Origin: Methanobacteriota archaeon
GTDB taxonomy: Archaea > Halobacteriota > Methanosarcinia > Methanosarcinales > Methanoperedenaceae
Assembly (NCBI GenBank): GCA_018900975.1
Contig: JAHIFK010000211.1
Coordinates: 1-19,421 of the forward strand
DNA: 19,421 bases
Direction of reading: 5' to 3'
A program made the position numbers and the translations under genes. This document shows positions 12,946 through 19,421 of this stretch, piece after piece (position 1 is the first letter of the stretch; each line of letters begins with the position of its first letter). Under the pieces are notes generated by a model that was not told the DNA's origin, made no database searches, and saw nothing but the letters and a program-made list of their open reading frames with translations.

Positions 12946-14667
12946 TTATTGTGGTTTTATAAGACTGCACGCAACAACTGATTCGTTAGTAGAAGCACTG
13001 CTGCAGCCCAGTATACTATTTAAAACATCCCGGATTTCCTCGGGAGAAACTGGAACTGGCGTGATCACGGGTTCAGGTGTTTCCTGCAGAACTGGCTCCT
13101 CCTCTTCTATGATTGGCGTAAAGGGCAGTTCCGGTGTTGGGTCAGGCGCTGGCGCCTCAGTAATTTCAAAGCTCGCCGCAGCATCCTGTGCATTTTCAGC
13201 CAGTTCGCTCTCAGGCGATTTTATCCATATTTCCAGTTCATTGCTGAGCGCAGTCAATTTCCCGCTTCTGGAGTCCAGTTCATTAAATTCTACTATCGCA
13301 GGAGGAAGTCTGACCGGTTGTTCTGAGTCGATTTTAAGGCTGTAGCTGAGCCTTACCTCCTTGTTCGCTTCAAGAAAATCATTAAGACTTGTTGAGCCGC
13401 TTACAAGGGTCCCTTCTGGGGGAAGCTGATCTTTGATATAAACCTTGGTCGGCGTGCTCCCCCTATTTTCAGCTAATACTGTAACAGTAACTGTGTCACC
13501 CGGATTTATCTTGGAGACATCTATCTGTTTGGTGAGCGCTATTTCAGGCCCGTGGACAACTATGGTTGGCTGGTTTGACTGGACAGAATAATATTCCTTT
13601 AGCGTCCTGAAATCTGCATTTGCACTGGGCAAAACTGCACCGTTCTTATTTGCTTTCACCGGCTTTATAAGATAACGTGAATCCCATTCCGCTTTTGCGG
13701 GAATAGTTACCACCCACTTGAGTGAGTTGTTGCTCAGCAATTTAAACCCGTCAGGCAGGGTATCCGTGATGCTTACGTTCTTAAGCTCATAATTTGCATT
13801 GTTCTTAAACGAGAGAGATACCATTGCATATTCTTCCAGGTATATCTTTGCGTTAACGCTTTTTCTTAAATTAGGGATCTGTTCTGGTTCAGGCGCTATT
13901 AAGATTGTTTTTGAGGACTGTGCGGTGTAGAATATGTCCTTTGCATCATATCCTGTTGTGTTGGCGAGAATTTCGTAATTTTTAAGTTCAGTAATGATGG
14001 GGGTTGCGAAAATAATTTTGTTTGTTATTGAGCTCCCTTTTCTTATTCTCTCATAATTATACTTCAAAACCCCTCTCTTCAATGGCAACGTGGTTAATAC
14101 ATTCATATTGACATTCATGACATCAGCCGAACCTGTGTTACTAATAGTTACGGATGCAGTGATATCAGAATTCGCCAGTGACGTATATTCGCCATAATCA
14201 GTCTCAACCGATATTTCAAGAGCCGGTATACCTCTCGGGCTCATTTCTATTTCTGCAAACGGGGCATATGTTTCATAAACCCATTCAGTACCTTCTTTAG
14301 ATGGTAGGATCTTTGCCGTCACTTTCAATTCACCATCAGGTACTATGTAGTATTCTCCCTGCGCGAGTAGAATGGAGTTCATGAGAATACCGTTCTTTGA
14401 TAAATTGATCCCAACGAAAGGAATTACCGCTTGAGCAGGTGTCCCGGAATACAGGTTAGATTTAACAGGCGCAGGAAAAGCAATTACTTTTACCGTATAC
14501 TCGTTATATATGAGTTCTTCCCCGCGCATGAGTTTTTCCGATGTTCCTGTACCCCACTGGAATGTTGATAAATCAAAGGCAAAAGCCGGGCTAACAAACC
14601 CTGATATTATCAGGGAGGCTATTATAAGTTTTATCAATTTGTCACATCTCATATAACAAAATCTCAT
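12946..14667 (-). CDS. Secreted protein with DUF11/CARDB-like repeats
   Basis: The 573-residue protein starts with a signal peptide: basic DKLIK, a hydrophobic core and a cleavage-like SPAFA/FDL near residue 30. The body is a chain of beta-sandwich repeats. At least three carry the DUF11/CARDB hallmarks: NTGSADVMNVNMNV, NNANYELKNVSITDTLPDGF and NRGSTPTKVYIKDQLPP. A Pro/Glu-rich linker (about 510-550, PTPELPFTPIIEEEEP) and a short tail with two Cys follow. There is no C-terminal membrane anchor, so it is probably secreted or held on the S-layer. Such proteins in archaea often support surface or adhesion roles. ATG 14667 is the first start; ATG 14652 (MRCDKLIKL) gives a cleaner signal peptide and may be right. 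It is transcribed alone, away from the pcm operon. Confidence 0.8.
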   Translation of the reverse strand: MRFCYMRCDKLIKLIIASLIISGFVSPAFAFDLSTFQWGTGTSEKLMRGEELIYNEYTVKVIAFPAPVKSNLYSGTPAQAVIPFVGINLSKNGILMNSILLAQGEYYIVPDGELKVTAKILPSKEGTEWVYETYAPFAEIEMSPRGIPALEISVETDYGEYTSLANSDITASVTISNTGSADVMNVNMNVLTTLPLKRGVLKYNYERIRKGSSITNKIIFATPIITELKNYEILANTTGYDAKDIFYTAQSSKTILIAPEPEQIPNLRKSVNAKIYLEEYAMVSLSFKNNANYELKNVSITDTLPDGFKLLSNNSLKWVVTIPAKAEWDSRYLIKPVKANKNGAVLPSANADFRTLKEYYSVQSNQPTIVVHGPEIALTKQIDVSKINPGDTVTVTVLAENRGSTPTKVYIKDQLPPEGTLVSGSTSLNDFLEANKEVRLSYSLKIDSEQPVRLPPAIVEFNELDSRSGKLTALSNELEIWIKSPESELAENAQDAAASFEITEAPAPDPTPELPFTPIIEEEEPVLQETPEPVITPVPVSPEEIRDVLNSILGCSSASTNESVVACSLIKPQ

Positions 14668-14983
14668 ACGTTGTATTTATCGATCCTATGATTATATCTA
14701 ACAGAGACTTCATACTTATAATTTACCCTAAATATAGGTGGTTCGATCATAATTATTAATTATATTAACACAATATTATTTATATAGTTTTTCATGTTCA
14801 GGCAGTTTCACATGGTTTTTTAAATATTGAGGTGGTATTTTATAGTTTTTGAATCAACGTTTCGTCCTTATACGAACAATTGTTTTACAGTAAGAAATAG
14901 CTATCCCTCTGAATAAGATACTAGGAAAATGAGACGTTCCTCTTCCGATACATTAAAATGCTATAGAAACATGAATGAAGCCT
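14668..14983. other. AT-rich intergenic region with promoters of the secreted protein and secG
   Basis: The stretch separates two divergent genes. It holds AT-rich TATA-like motifs on both strands, for example the TATTTATATAG around 14777-14787 and TTTTTAAATATTG near 14817-14829. I see no gene, RNA or clear inverted repeat. The exact start sites cannot be placed. Confidence 0.4.
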
Positions 14984-15154
14984 ATGGCAAAAAAGAAAGA
15001 AGGCGACGGCCTCATGTCCTCGGCTGGTTTAATGAGATATTATGACTCAGAAGAAACCTCCATGCAGATCCATCCAAAAACAGTGGTTATGTTTGCCCTG
15101 GCAGCGGGACTGGCTATTCTTGCATTGAATGCAAGTTATGGAATCTGGCCTTAA
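14984..15154 (+). CDS. secG: Preprotein translocase subunit Sec61-beta/SecG
   Basis: The 56-residue protein is the archaeal Sec61-beta type SecG of the SecYE translocation channel: MAKKKEGDGLMSSAGLMRYY, a short charged linker, then a single transmembrane helix (about 33-52) ending in GIWP. Length is the usual 50-60. The start ATG 14984 begins the conserved MAKK; the ORF is too short for routine length cut-offs. It converges with purD, whose stop lies 28 bases away, and a T run lies between them. Confidence 0.93.
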   Translation: MAKKKEGDGLMSSAGLMRYYDSEETSMQIHPKTVVMFALAAGLAILALNASYGIWP

Positions 15155-15173
15155 GGTCTGTGAAATTTGCACC

Positions 15174-15179
15174 TTTTTT
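15174..15179 (+). terminator. T run after secG
   Basis: Six T follow the secG stop by about 20 bases, in the 28-base gap to the converging purD. This is a plausible archaeal terminator. Confidence 0.4.
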
Positions 15180-15182
15180 CCC

Positions 15183-16481
15183 TTAAGCCCTTAGCTCTTC
15201 CATGTGCCGTATTCTTTTCCGGATCAGTTCTTCAGTACCTATATCCCGCCTGCTGTAAAGCCTGCCTTTTAAAGCTGAAAGTCCATCCTGCGCTATTTTT
15301 GCAGCATCCTGAATTGTATCTGCGGTACCCAGTACCGCAATTGCCCTGGAACCTGTGGTGAATACTTTGCCGTCCTTTTCATATACGCTTGAATAGAAAA
15401 CACGCGCATCCCCGGCACTTCCTATCTCTATGACTGCATCCTTTACAGGATCGTCCGGGTATCCCTCAGGGACTGCATACTTGCATACTGTCGCCTGCTT
15501 TTTAAAGGTGACCTTTGTCTTACCAAGAGTCCCGTTTACAACGGCCAAACACACATCAAGGAAATCATTCTCAATAAGCGGTATCACGTTCATGGCTTCA
15601 GGGTCGCCAAATCGCGCGTTGAACTCAATGACAGAGATGCCTTTCGCTGTTGCCATGAATTGCCCGTAAAGAATGCCCTGATATGGGACTCCAGTTTCTT
15701 TCCTTATCGCCATGACTGCTTCGCCCATTATCTTTTTTGCGCCTGTGTAATCTGACTCTCTCATGAAAGGCAGGATATCCTTCGCATCGTTGTACGATCC
15801 CATCCCACCTGTATTTGGTCCCATGTCCCCATCAAACGCCCTCTTGTGGTCCTGTACTGCTGGGGCGAATGCAAGAAAGCTTCCGTCCACGAAAGCCTGG
15901 ACAGTAAATTCCTCACCTATGAGGCGCTCCTCGATTACAAGGTCGTCGTTCTTCAACACTTCACGGGAGTAAACCTTTGCCCCTTCAATGTCAAAATGGT
16001 CGCCCATCACCTTTACACCTTTCCCGCCGGTCAGGCCCGCGGGTTTGATGACCACATCGCCCAATTCGTCAATATACTCATCAGTGCCGCTTTCTCCTTT
16101 CCTGAAGACCTTGAATGCGGGAAGTCCTGCAATATCGTATTTCTTCATGAAATTGCGGGTCCATGCTTTATCGAACTCGATCTGCGCCGCAAGCCTTCGC
16201 GGACCGACTACCGGGATATCGGCGTCCCACAGTGCATCGGGGATGCCTGCTGCAAGCGGTGTCTCAGGACCGATGACAGCAAGTTCTATTTTGTTCTTTA
16301 CAGCAAATTCTACTATCGCGCGGTCAGTCTCTTTTATGAGTAAGAACTCTTTACAGAGGCGCGCTATGCCCGGGTTTTTCTTGCTCATTGCCACATAAAG
16401 CTGCGGTTCTCTCTTGCTTCGGGCTATTGCTTCTGCAATGGCGTGCTCCCGTCCGCCGCCTCCTACCAATAGGACTCTCAT
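15183..16481 (-). CDS. purD: Phosphoribosylamine--glycine ligase PurD
   Basis: PurD joins phosphoribosylamine to glycine with ATP, the second step of de novo purine synthesis. The 432-residue protein (usual 420-440) has the ATP-grasp set: VGGGGREHAIAEAIARS at the N-terminus, MSKKNPGIARL, VIGPETPLAAGIPDAL, the ATP-binding GLTGGKGV and GGMGSY, and IEFNARFGDPEAMNV with the metal-binding residues. The C-terminal TGSRAIAVLG block is complete. ATG 16481 lies three bases after the hsdR stop, with GGAG about eight bases upstream, so purD follows hsdR in the same transcription unit unless a promoter lies inside hsdR. The sequence is intact. Confidence 0.97.
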   Translation of the reverse strand: MRVLLVGGGGREHAIAEAIARSKREPQLYVAMSKKNPGIARLCKEFLLIKETDRAIVEFAVKNKIELAVIGPETPLAAGIPDALWDADIPVVGPRRLAAQIEFDKAWTRNFMKKYDIAGLPAFKVFRKGESGTDEYIDELGDVVIKPAGLTGGKGVKVMGDHFDIEGAKVYSREVLKNDDLVIEERLIGEEFTVQAFVDGSFLAFAPAVQDHKRAFDGDMGPNTGGMGSYNDAKDILPFMRESDYTGAKKIMGEAVMAIRKETGVPYQGILYGQFMATAKGISVIEFNARFGDPEAMNVIPLIENDFLDVCLAVVNGTLGKTKVTFKKQATVCKYAVPEGYPDDPVKDAVIEIGSAGDARVFYSSVYEKDGKVFTTGSRAIAVLGTADTIQDAAKIAQDGLSALKGRLYSRRDIGTEELIRKRIRHMEELRA

Positions 16482-16484
16482 GAT

Positions 16485-17384
16485 TTACTCCACAATGTTT
16501 GCAGGAATAAAAATGTTCTGGTTTGAATAAATACTCTGTCCCTGACCAAAATAAGAATCGTAAATATGCTGATATAACAGATCGCACTTATGCTGATATA
16601 ATTCAGGCGTGTAGCTCCTCGGCAGCCTGTCCAGGATCTCCTCTATAGACAGCCTCACAACTGCCCTCGACTGCTGTCGCTTGCGCCAATCGAGAACCAA
16701 CTTCTCCTTTTTCAGAGTATCAAGAAGCTCCTGTGCAAATTCCACAAGTCTTGCGAAGAACGTCTCGACATTATAAGAACTCGAGTTGTACTCATCTATC
16801 ATTTTCTGGAACTTATCAAGGTAATTCGTCCGGACCTTGTTTAACCGAACTATCTGCACCAGCTTAAGATTGATTTCACTCCTTAATTTCTGAGTCTCGA
16901 TGTGCTTCCGACCTTTTTCAAAACGTGTTTTCAATGCTTCGAAGTCTATCCTGCTTAAATCTACCAGGTGTTCTGTCTCAGAGGGTTCAAGCGGCTGATG
17001 GATAACATATCCTTCAGTTGAGATTGAATTGTCCAGAAGTTCATCCACTGCTTTCATGACCCCGGAAATATCAGCTTCTTTTACCATTGAGCGTATCTTC
17101 TCTGCCAAAATAGCGAAAAGAGCCTGCTTTGGGTAGAATTCTCCGGCTGCAGGATCGGGAAGGATGGATCTGTATATCATGACAATGCTTCCTGCAAGGG
17201 ACATGTATTTTCTCTTCGATTCATCATTGACCAGGATCGCATCAACCGCATCGTCGATCAACCTTACGCGCTCAAAGCCATAGGTAGTCTGAATTTTTGT
17301 CAGGTCAATGCCGAGCCCCGAACAAAACGATGATGTCTCCTCGATCACATGCCTCAATTGCTCAACGAGTTTACTTTTTTCCAT
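16485..17384 (-). CDS. hsdR: Type I restriction HsdR, C-terminal part of a frameshifted gene
   Basis: This 299-codon frame continues HsdR in the -1 frame: SKLVEQLRHVIEETSSFC, then GFERVRLIDDAVDAILVND, the helical EGYVI region, MIDEYNSSSYNVETFF and the end TPELYQHKCDLLYQHIYD. Its ATG (17384) is simply the overlap region and need not be a real start, although it could reinitiate. In HsdR this part binds the methylase core. After FARLVEFAQEL the sequence jumps straight to LDTLKKEKLVLDWRK; from memory of homologues about 40-45 residues are missing there. The gene ends three bases before purD. Confidence 0.75.
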   Translation of the reverse strand: MEKSKLVEQLRHVIEETSSFCSGLGIDLTKIQTTYGFERVRLIDDAVDAILVNDESKRKYMSLAGSIVMIYRSILPDPAAGEFYPKQALFAILAEKIRSMVKEADISGVMKAVDELLDNSISTEGYVIHQPLEPSETEHLVDLSRIDFEALKTRFEKGRKHIETQKLRSEINLKLVQIVRLNKVRTNYLDKFQKMIDEYNSSSYNVETFFARLVEFAQELLDTLKKEKLVLDWRKRQQSRAVVRLSIEEILDRLPRSYTPELYQHKCDLLYQHIYDSYFGQGQSIYSNQNIFIPANIVE

Positions 17385-19366
17385 ACTCCAACGTAATCCA
17401 CTACGAGACCGTTTAATTTTTCCCTGAACACCCGGTTTGCCCTCGCTATGGCCTGCATGAGCGTGTGGTTTCGCATGGGTTTGTCAAGGTAGATGGTAGA
17501 ACAGGACGGTACATCAAAGCCAGTCATCCACATGGCGCACACGAATACGATGCGGAACGGGTCATCCGGGTCCTTGAACTTCGTGTCAAGGTCCTCTTTT
17601 ACTATTCTCCTGCGATGGACAGCGATATCCAATCCCTTTTTCTTAAAATCCTCGATCTCATTTTGCGACTGGGATACCACGACCGCCATGTCGGTCTCTT
17701 CCATGAATTTGATCTTCTCTTCAAGTTCCTTTTTCTCGGATCCATCGCATTTTACCAGCTTAGCCTGTAAATCCTTAAGGTACAATTTCCAGTACTTCTG
17801 CACCTTATCGTACATCCTGACAGCAGTTGCTTTGTCAATGGAGACCACCATTGCTTTTCCGAATTGTCCTCGTCCCATGAAATGAGCCACAATATCACTG
17901 GCTATCTTCTCGAGCCTGTCATCCCTTGTTATCAGGTGGTATTCGCGCGAGAACTCACGCTCAAGTTTATTCTCCTGGTCAGGATCGAGTTCAGCCTCAT
18001 CGATAAGGCGCTGCAGGTCTTCGTTCAATTCCTTGTTGGTGAGTTGAAGCTCAGGAATGCGATTTTCATAATAAAGCGGAACTGTGGCACCGTCATCTAC
18101 GGATTGTTTGAAGTTGTAGATGCTGATGTAATCCCCAAAAACCTCTTTTGTCTTTTCTTCACCGAAAATAAGAGGTGTGCCAGTGAATGCGATGAATGCC
18201 GCACCGGGAAGGGCATTTCGCATGTTCATTGCAAGGGCATCGTACTGGCTGCGGTGTGCTTCGTCTGTGATAACGATGATATCCTTACGGGCTGAAAGCA
18301 TGGGATAGGTTTCACCTTTCTTTTTATAAAATTTCTGAATAAGTGTGAATATGTAGCGGTGGTCTTCACGCAGCAGCTGCTTTAAGTGTTCTCCGCTCTC
18401 TGCCTGCACTTGCTCCTCAGTTACGGCGCCAGCGCCTGCAAAGTTCTTGTATATCTGATTGTCCAGGTCATTTCTGTCGGTCACGATAACGAACGTGAAA
18501 TTACCTGGGATTTTTCGCAGCACTTTCTGAGAGAAGAAGACCATGGAGTAGCTTTTCCCGCTGCCCTGCGTGTGCCAGAAGACCCCGAGGCGCCCCCTAT
18601 TCTTTTCGATCTGCTTCAAGGCTTCAGTAGCGTTGTTCACACCAAGGTACTGGTGGTTCTTCGCAACCAGCTTAACGATCCCGCCGCTTGCTTCGCTGTT
18701 TATCTTTTTCCACTCTGCGAAGTGCTCCCATTCTGCTGTCATGCTGCCTATTTTGCTCTGGCTGCCGTTTGAAAGGATAATGAAGCCATTATACCAGAAG
18801 ATCTGCGGTATTGCGTTCTTGTAGTCGCGCAGGTTATCCCTGTATGCATGTTCGATTCGTTTGTGCGATGCCTTGAGTTCAATGAAGACGAGCGGCAGAC
18901 CGTTGACAAAGCCAACAAGGTCGGCGCGGCGCTTGTACATCTCACCAGTTACCCAGAACTGCGATGCAAGGAAGAAGTCGTTATTGGAAGGCTCGTTCCA
19001 GTCGATTGCCTGCACATTTCTAACTATCCCTTCATTTTCTTTACCCCGGAACGAAACTTTCACTCCGTTCTTTAGCATCTTGTAAACCTCGCGGTTGGCA
19101 TTAGCCGGACTCATGATGCTGCGGTCGCGGGTGAGTTCTTCGATGGCAAGTTCGATAGCTTCTGGGGGCAGGTCTGGATTCAGGCGCAGAAGGGCGACGC
19201 GAAGGCGAGGTACGAGAACTACAACGCTTGAGGTTTCGCGCCCGAGCGTGCCGTTTGAGCCGAATTTTTCGTAGAAGCAGTTAGCTGTCTGCCAACCAAG
19301 CTCGCTGAAGAGTTCTATGGCGGGTTGTTCGATAAGTGAATATTCAGAGCAGTCACTCATTACCAT
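17354..19366 (-). CDS. hsdR: Type I restriction HsdR, N-terminal two thirds of a frameshifted gene
   Basis: HsdR is the motor and nuclease of type I restriction, acting with HsdM and HsdS. The 670-residue frame has the RecB-like nuclease site RRADLVGFVNGLPLVFIELK (Asp149, Glu163, Lys165), Walker A HTQGSGKS (about 265-272), DEAH box at 368-371, and helicase motifs such as VVSIDKATAVRMYDK and GFDVPSCSTIYLDK. Then VDYVGVWKK runs into a stop at an A6 run (17375-17380); the rest of HsdR lies in the -1 frame. From memory, homologues also carry about 35 residues after EWKKINSE and about 25-30 after DYVGV that are absent here. A better start is ATG 19360 (MSDCSEYSLIEQ). A TATA-like motif lies at 19398-19407. 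HsdM and HsdS, if present, lie outside the window. Confidence 0.85.
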   Translation of the reverse strand: MVMSDCSEYSLIEQPAIELFSELGWQTANCFYEKFGSNGTLGRETSSVVVLVPRLRVALLRLNPDLPPEAIELAIEELTRDRSIMSPANANREVYKMLKNGVKVSFRGKENEGIVRNVQAIDWNEPSNNDFFLASQFWVTGEMYKRRADLVGFVNGLPLVFIELKASHKRIEHAYRDNLRDYKNAIPQIFWYNGFIILSNGSQSKIGSMTAEWEHFAEWKKINSEASGGIVKLVAKNHQYLGVNNATEALKQIEKNRGRLGVFWHTQGSGKSYSMVFFSQKVLRKIPGNFTFVIVTDRNDLDNQIYKNFAGAGAVTEEQVQAESGEHLKQLLREDHRYIFTLIQKFYKKKGETYPMLSARKDIIVITDEAHRSQYDALAMNMRNALPGAAFIAFTGTPLIFGEEKTKEVFGDYISIYNFKQSVDDGATVPLYYENRIPELQLTNKELNEDLQRLIDEAELDPDQENKLEREFSREYHLITRDDRLEKIASDIVAHFMGRGQFGKAMVVSIDKATAVRMYDKVQKYWKLYLKDLQAKLVKCDGSEKKELEEKIKFMEETDMAVVVSQSQNEIEDFKKKGLDIAVHRRRIVKEDLDTKFKDPDDPFRIVFVCAMWMTGFDVPSCSTIYLDKPMRNHTLMQAIARANRVFREKLNGLVVDYVGVWKKVNSLSN

Positions 19367-19397
19367 TCTCTATGCTAAATTATTATTTAAAGATGTG

Positions 19398-19407
19398 TAT
19401 ATATTAA
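19398..19407 (-). promoter_or_regulatory. Likely TATA box of hsdR
   Basis: On the minus strand this reads TTAATATATA, about 35-45 bases before the ATG codons at 19366 and 19360. It suggests hsdR has its own promoter, rather than being transcribed only from genes beyond the right edge. Confidence 0.4.
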
Positions 19408-19421
19408 TGGCGCTTTCACAT

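Noticed and set aside
16560..16605. TATGCTGATATAA repeated twice in hsdR
   Set aside because: It encodes the two Leu/Tyr-Gln-His segments that are natural in the HsdR C-terminus, so it is not a separate repeat element.
17369..17384. Programmed -1 frameshifting at the A6G run in hsdR
   Set aside because: A AAA AAG is a known slippery heptamer, but the zero-frame phase here is wrong for the standard X XXY YYZ slip, and the neighbouring sequence also seems to be deleted. An indel or deletion is simpler.

Overview
The window looks like a chromosomal segment of a euryarchaeon close to the Methanosarcinales or ANME-2d (Methanoperedens-like) lineage. It carries archaeal or eukaryotic-type genes: ribosomal protein S17e, a SecG/Sec61-beta subunit, an HVO_0476-type zinc-finger protein and a large archaeal coiled-coil protein. 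TATA-box-like A/T motifs sit roughly 40-50 bases before several start codons. The S17e-dapA-dapB order fits Methanosarcinales from memory. No methanogenesis gene is present, so the genus is an inference.

Layout. 1-473 is non-coding, GC-rich DNA with CGGAT/ATCCG repeats and long G runs. 474-2629 (minus) is an AT-rich two-gene operon: an AAA_15/ABC-type ATPase and a DUF4435 (Toprim-like) protein. This is the composition of the PARIS anti-phage system (AriA-AriB) and is the most interesting locus here. 2630-3294 holds its promoter, C-rich DNA and a possible small gene. 3295-4233 is an M29-like aminopeptidase and 4500-4721 a TusA-like sulfur carrier. 4842-6511 holds a truncated hypB, an unrecognised cysteine-rich protein and a truncated hypA. 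6621-7294 is a frame-disrupted gene of unknown function. 7416-9303 is rps17e-dapA-dapB (translation and lysine/diaminopimelate synthesis). 9562-10422 is a coiled-coil protein with a structured leader. 10450-12746 is a phosphoribosyltransferase, a nonsense-interrupted acylphosphatase, a zinc-finger protein and protein-isoaspartate methyltransferase (pcm). Two minus-strand genes follow: a 52-residue Cys-rich protein and a secreted protein with DUF11/CARDB-like repeats. 14984-15154 is secG, and 15183-16481 (minus) is purD. 16485-19366 (minus) is a type I restriction hsdR, split by a frameshift and apparently lacking three internal stretches.

Two themes stand out. Defence: a PARIS-like pair and a damaged type I restriction subunit lie about 14 kb apart; PARIS is known to respond to phage anti-restriction proteins, so the pairing is suggestive. 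Decay: hypA, hypB, the gene before rps17e, the acylphosphatase and hsdR all carry truncations, frameshifts or a stop codon. Short tandem duplications (18 bp in ariA, 42 bp at a gene junction) show recent slippage. Sequencing or assembly error must be excluded for the single-base events.
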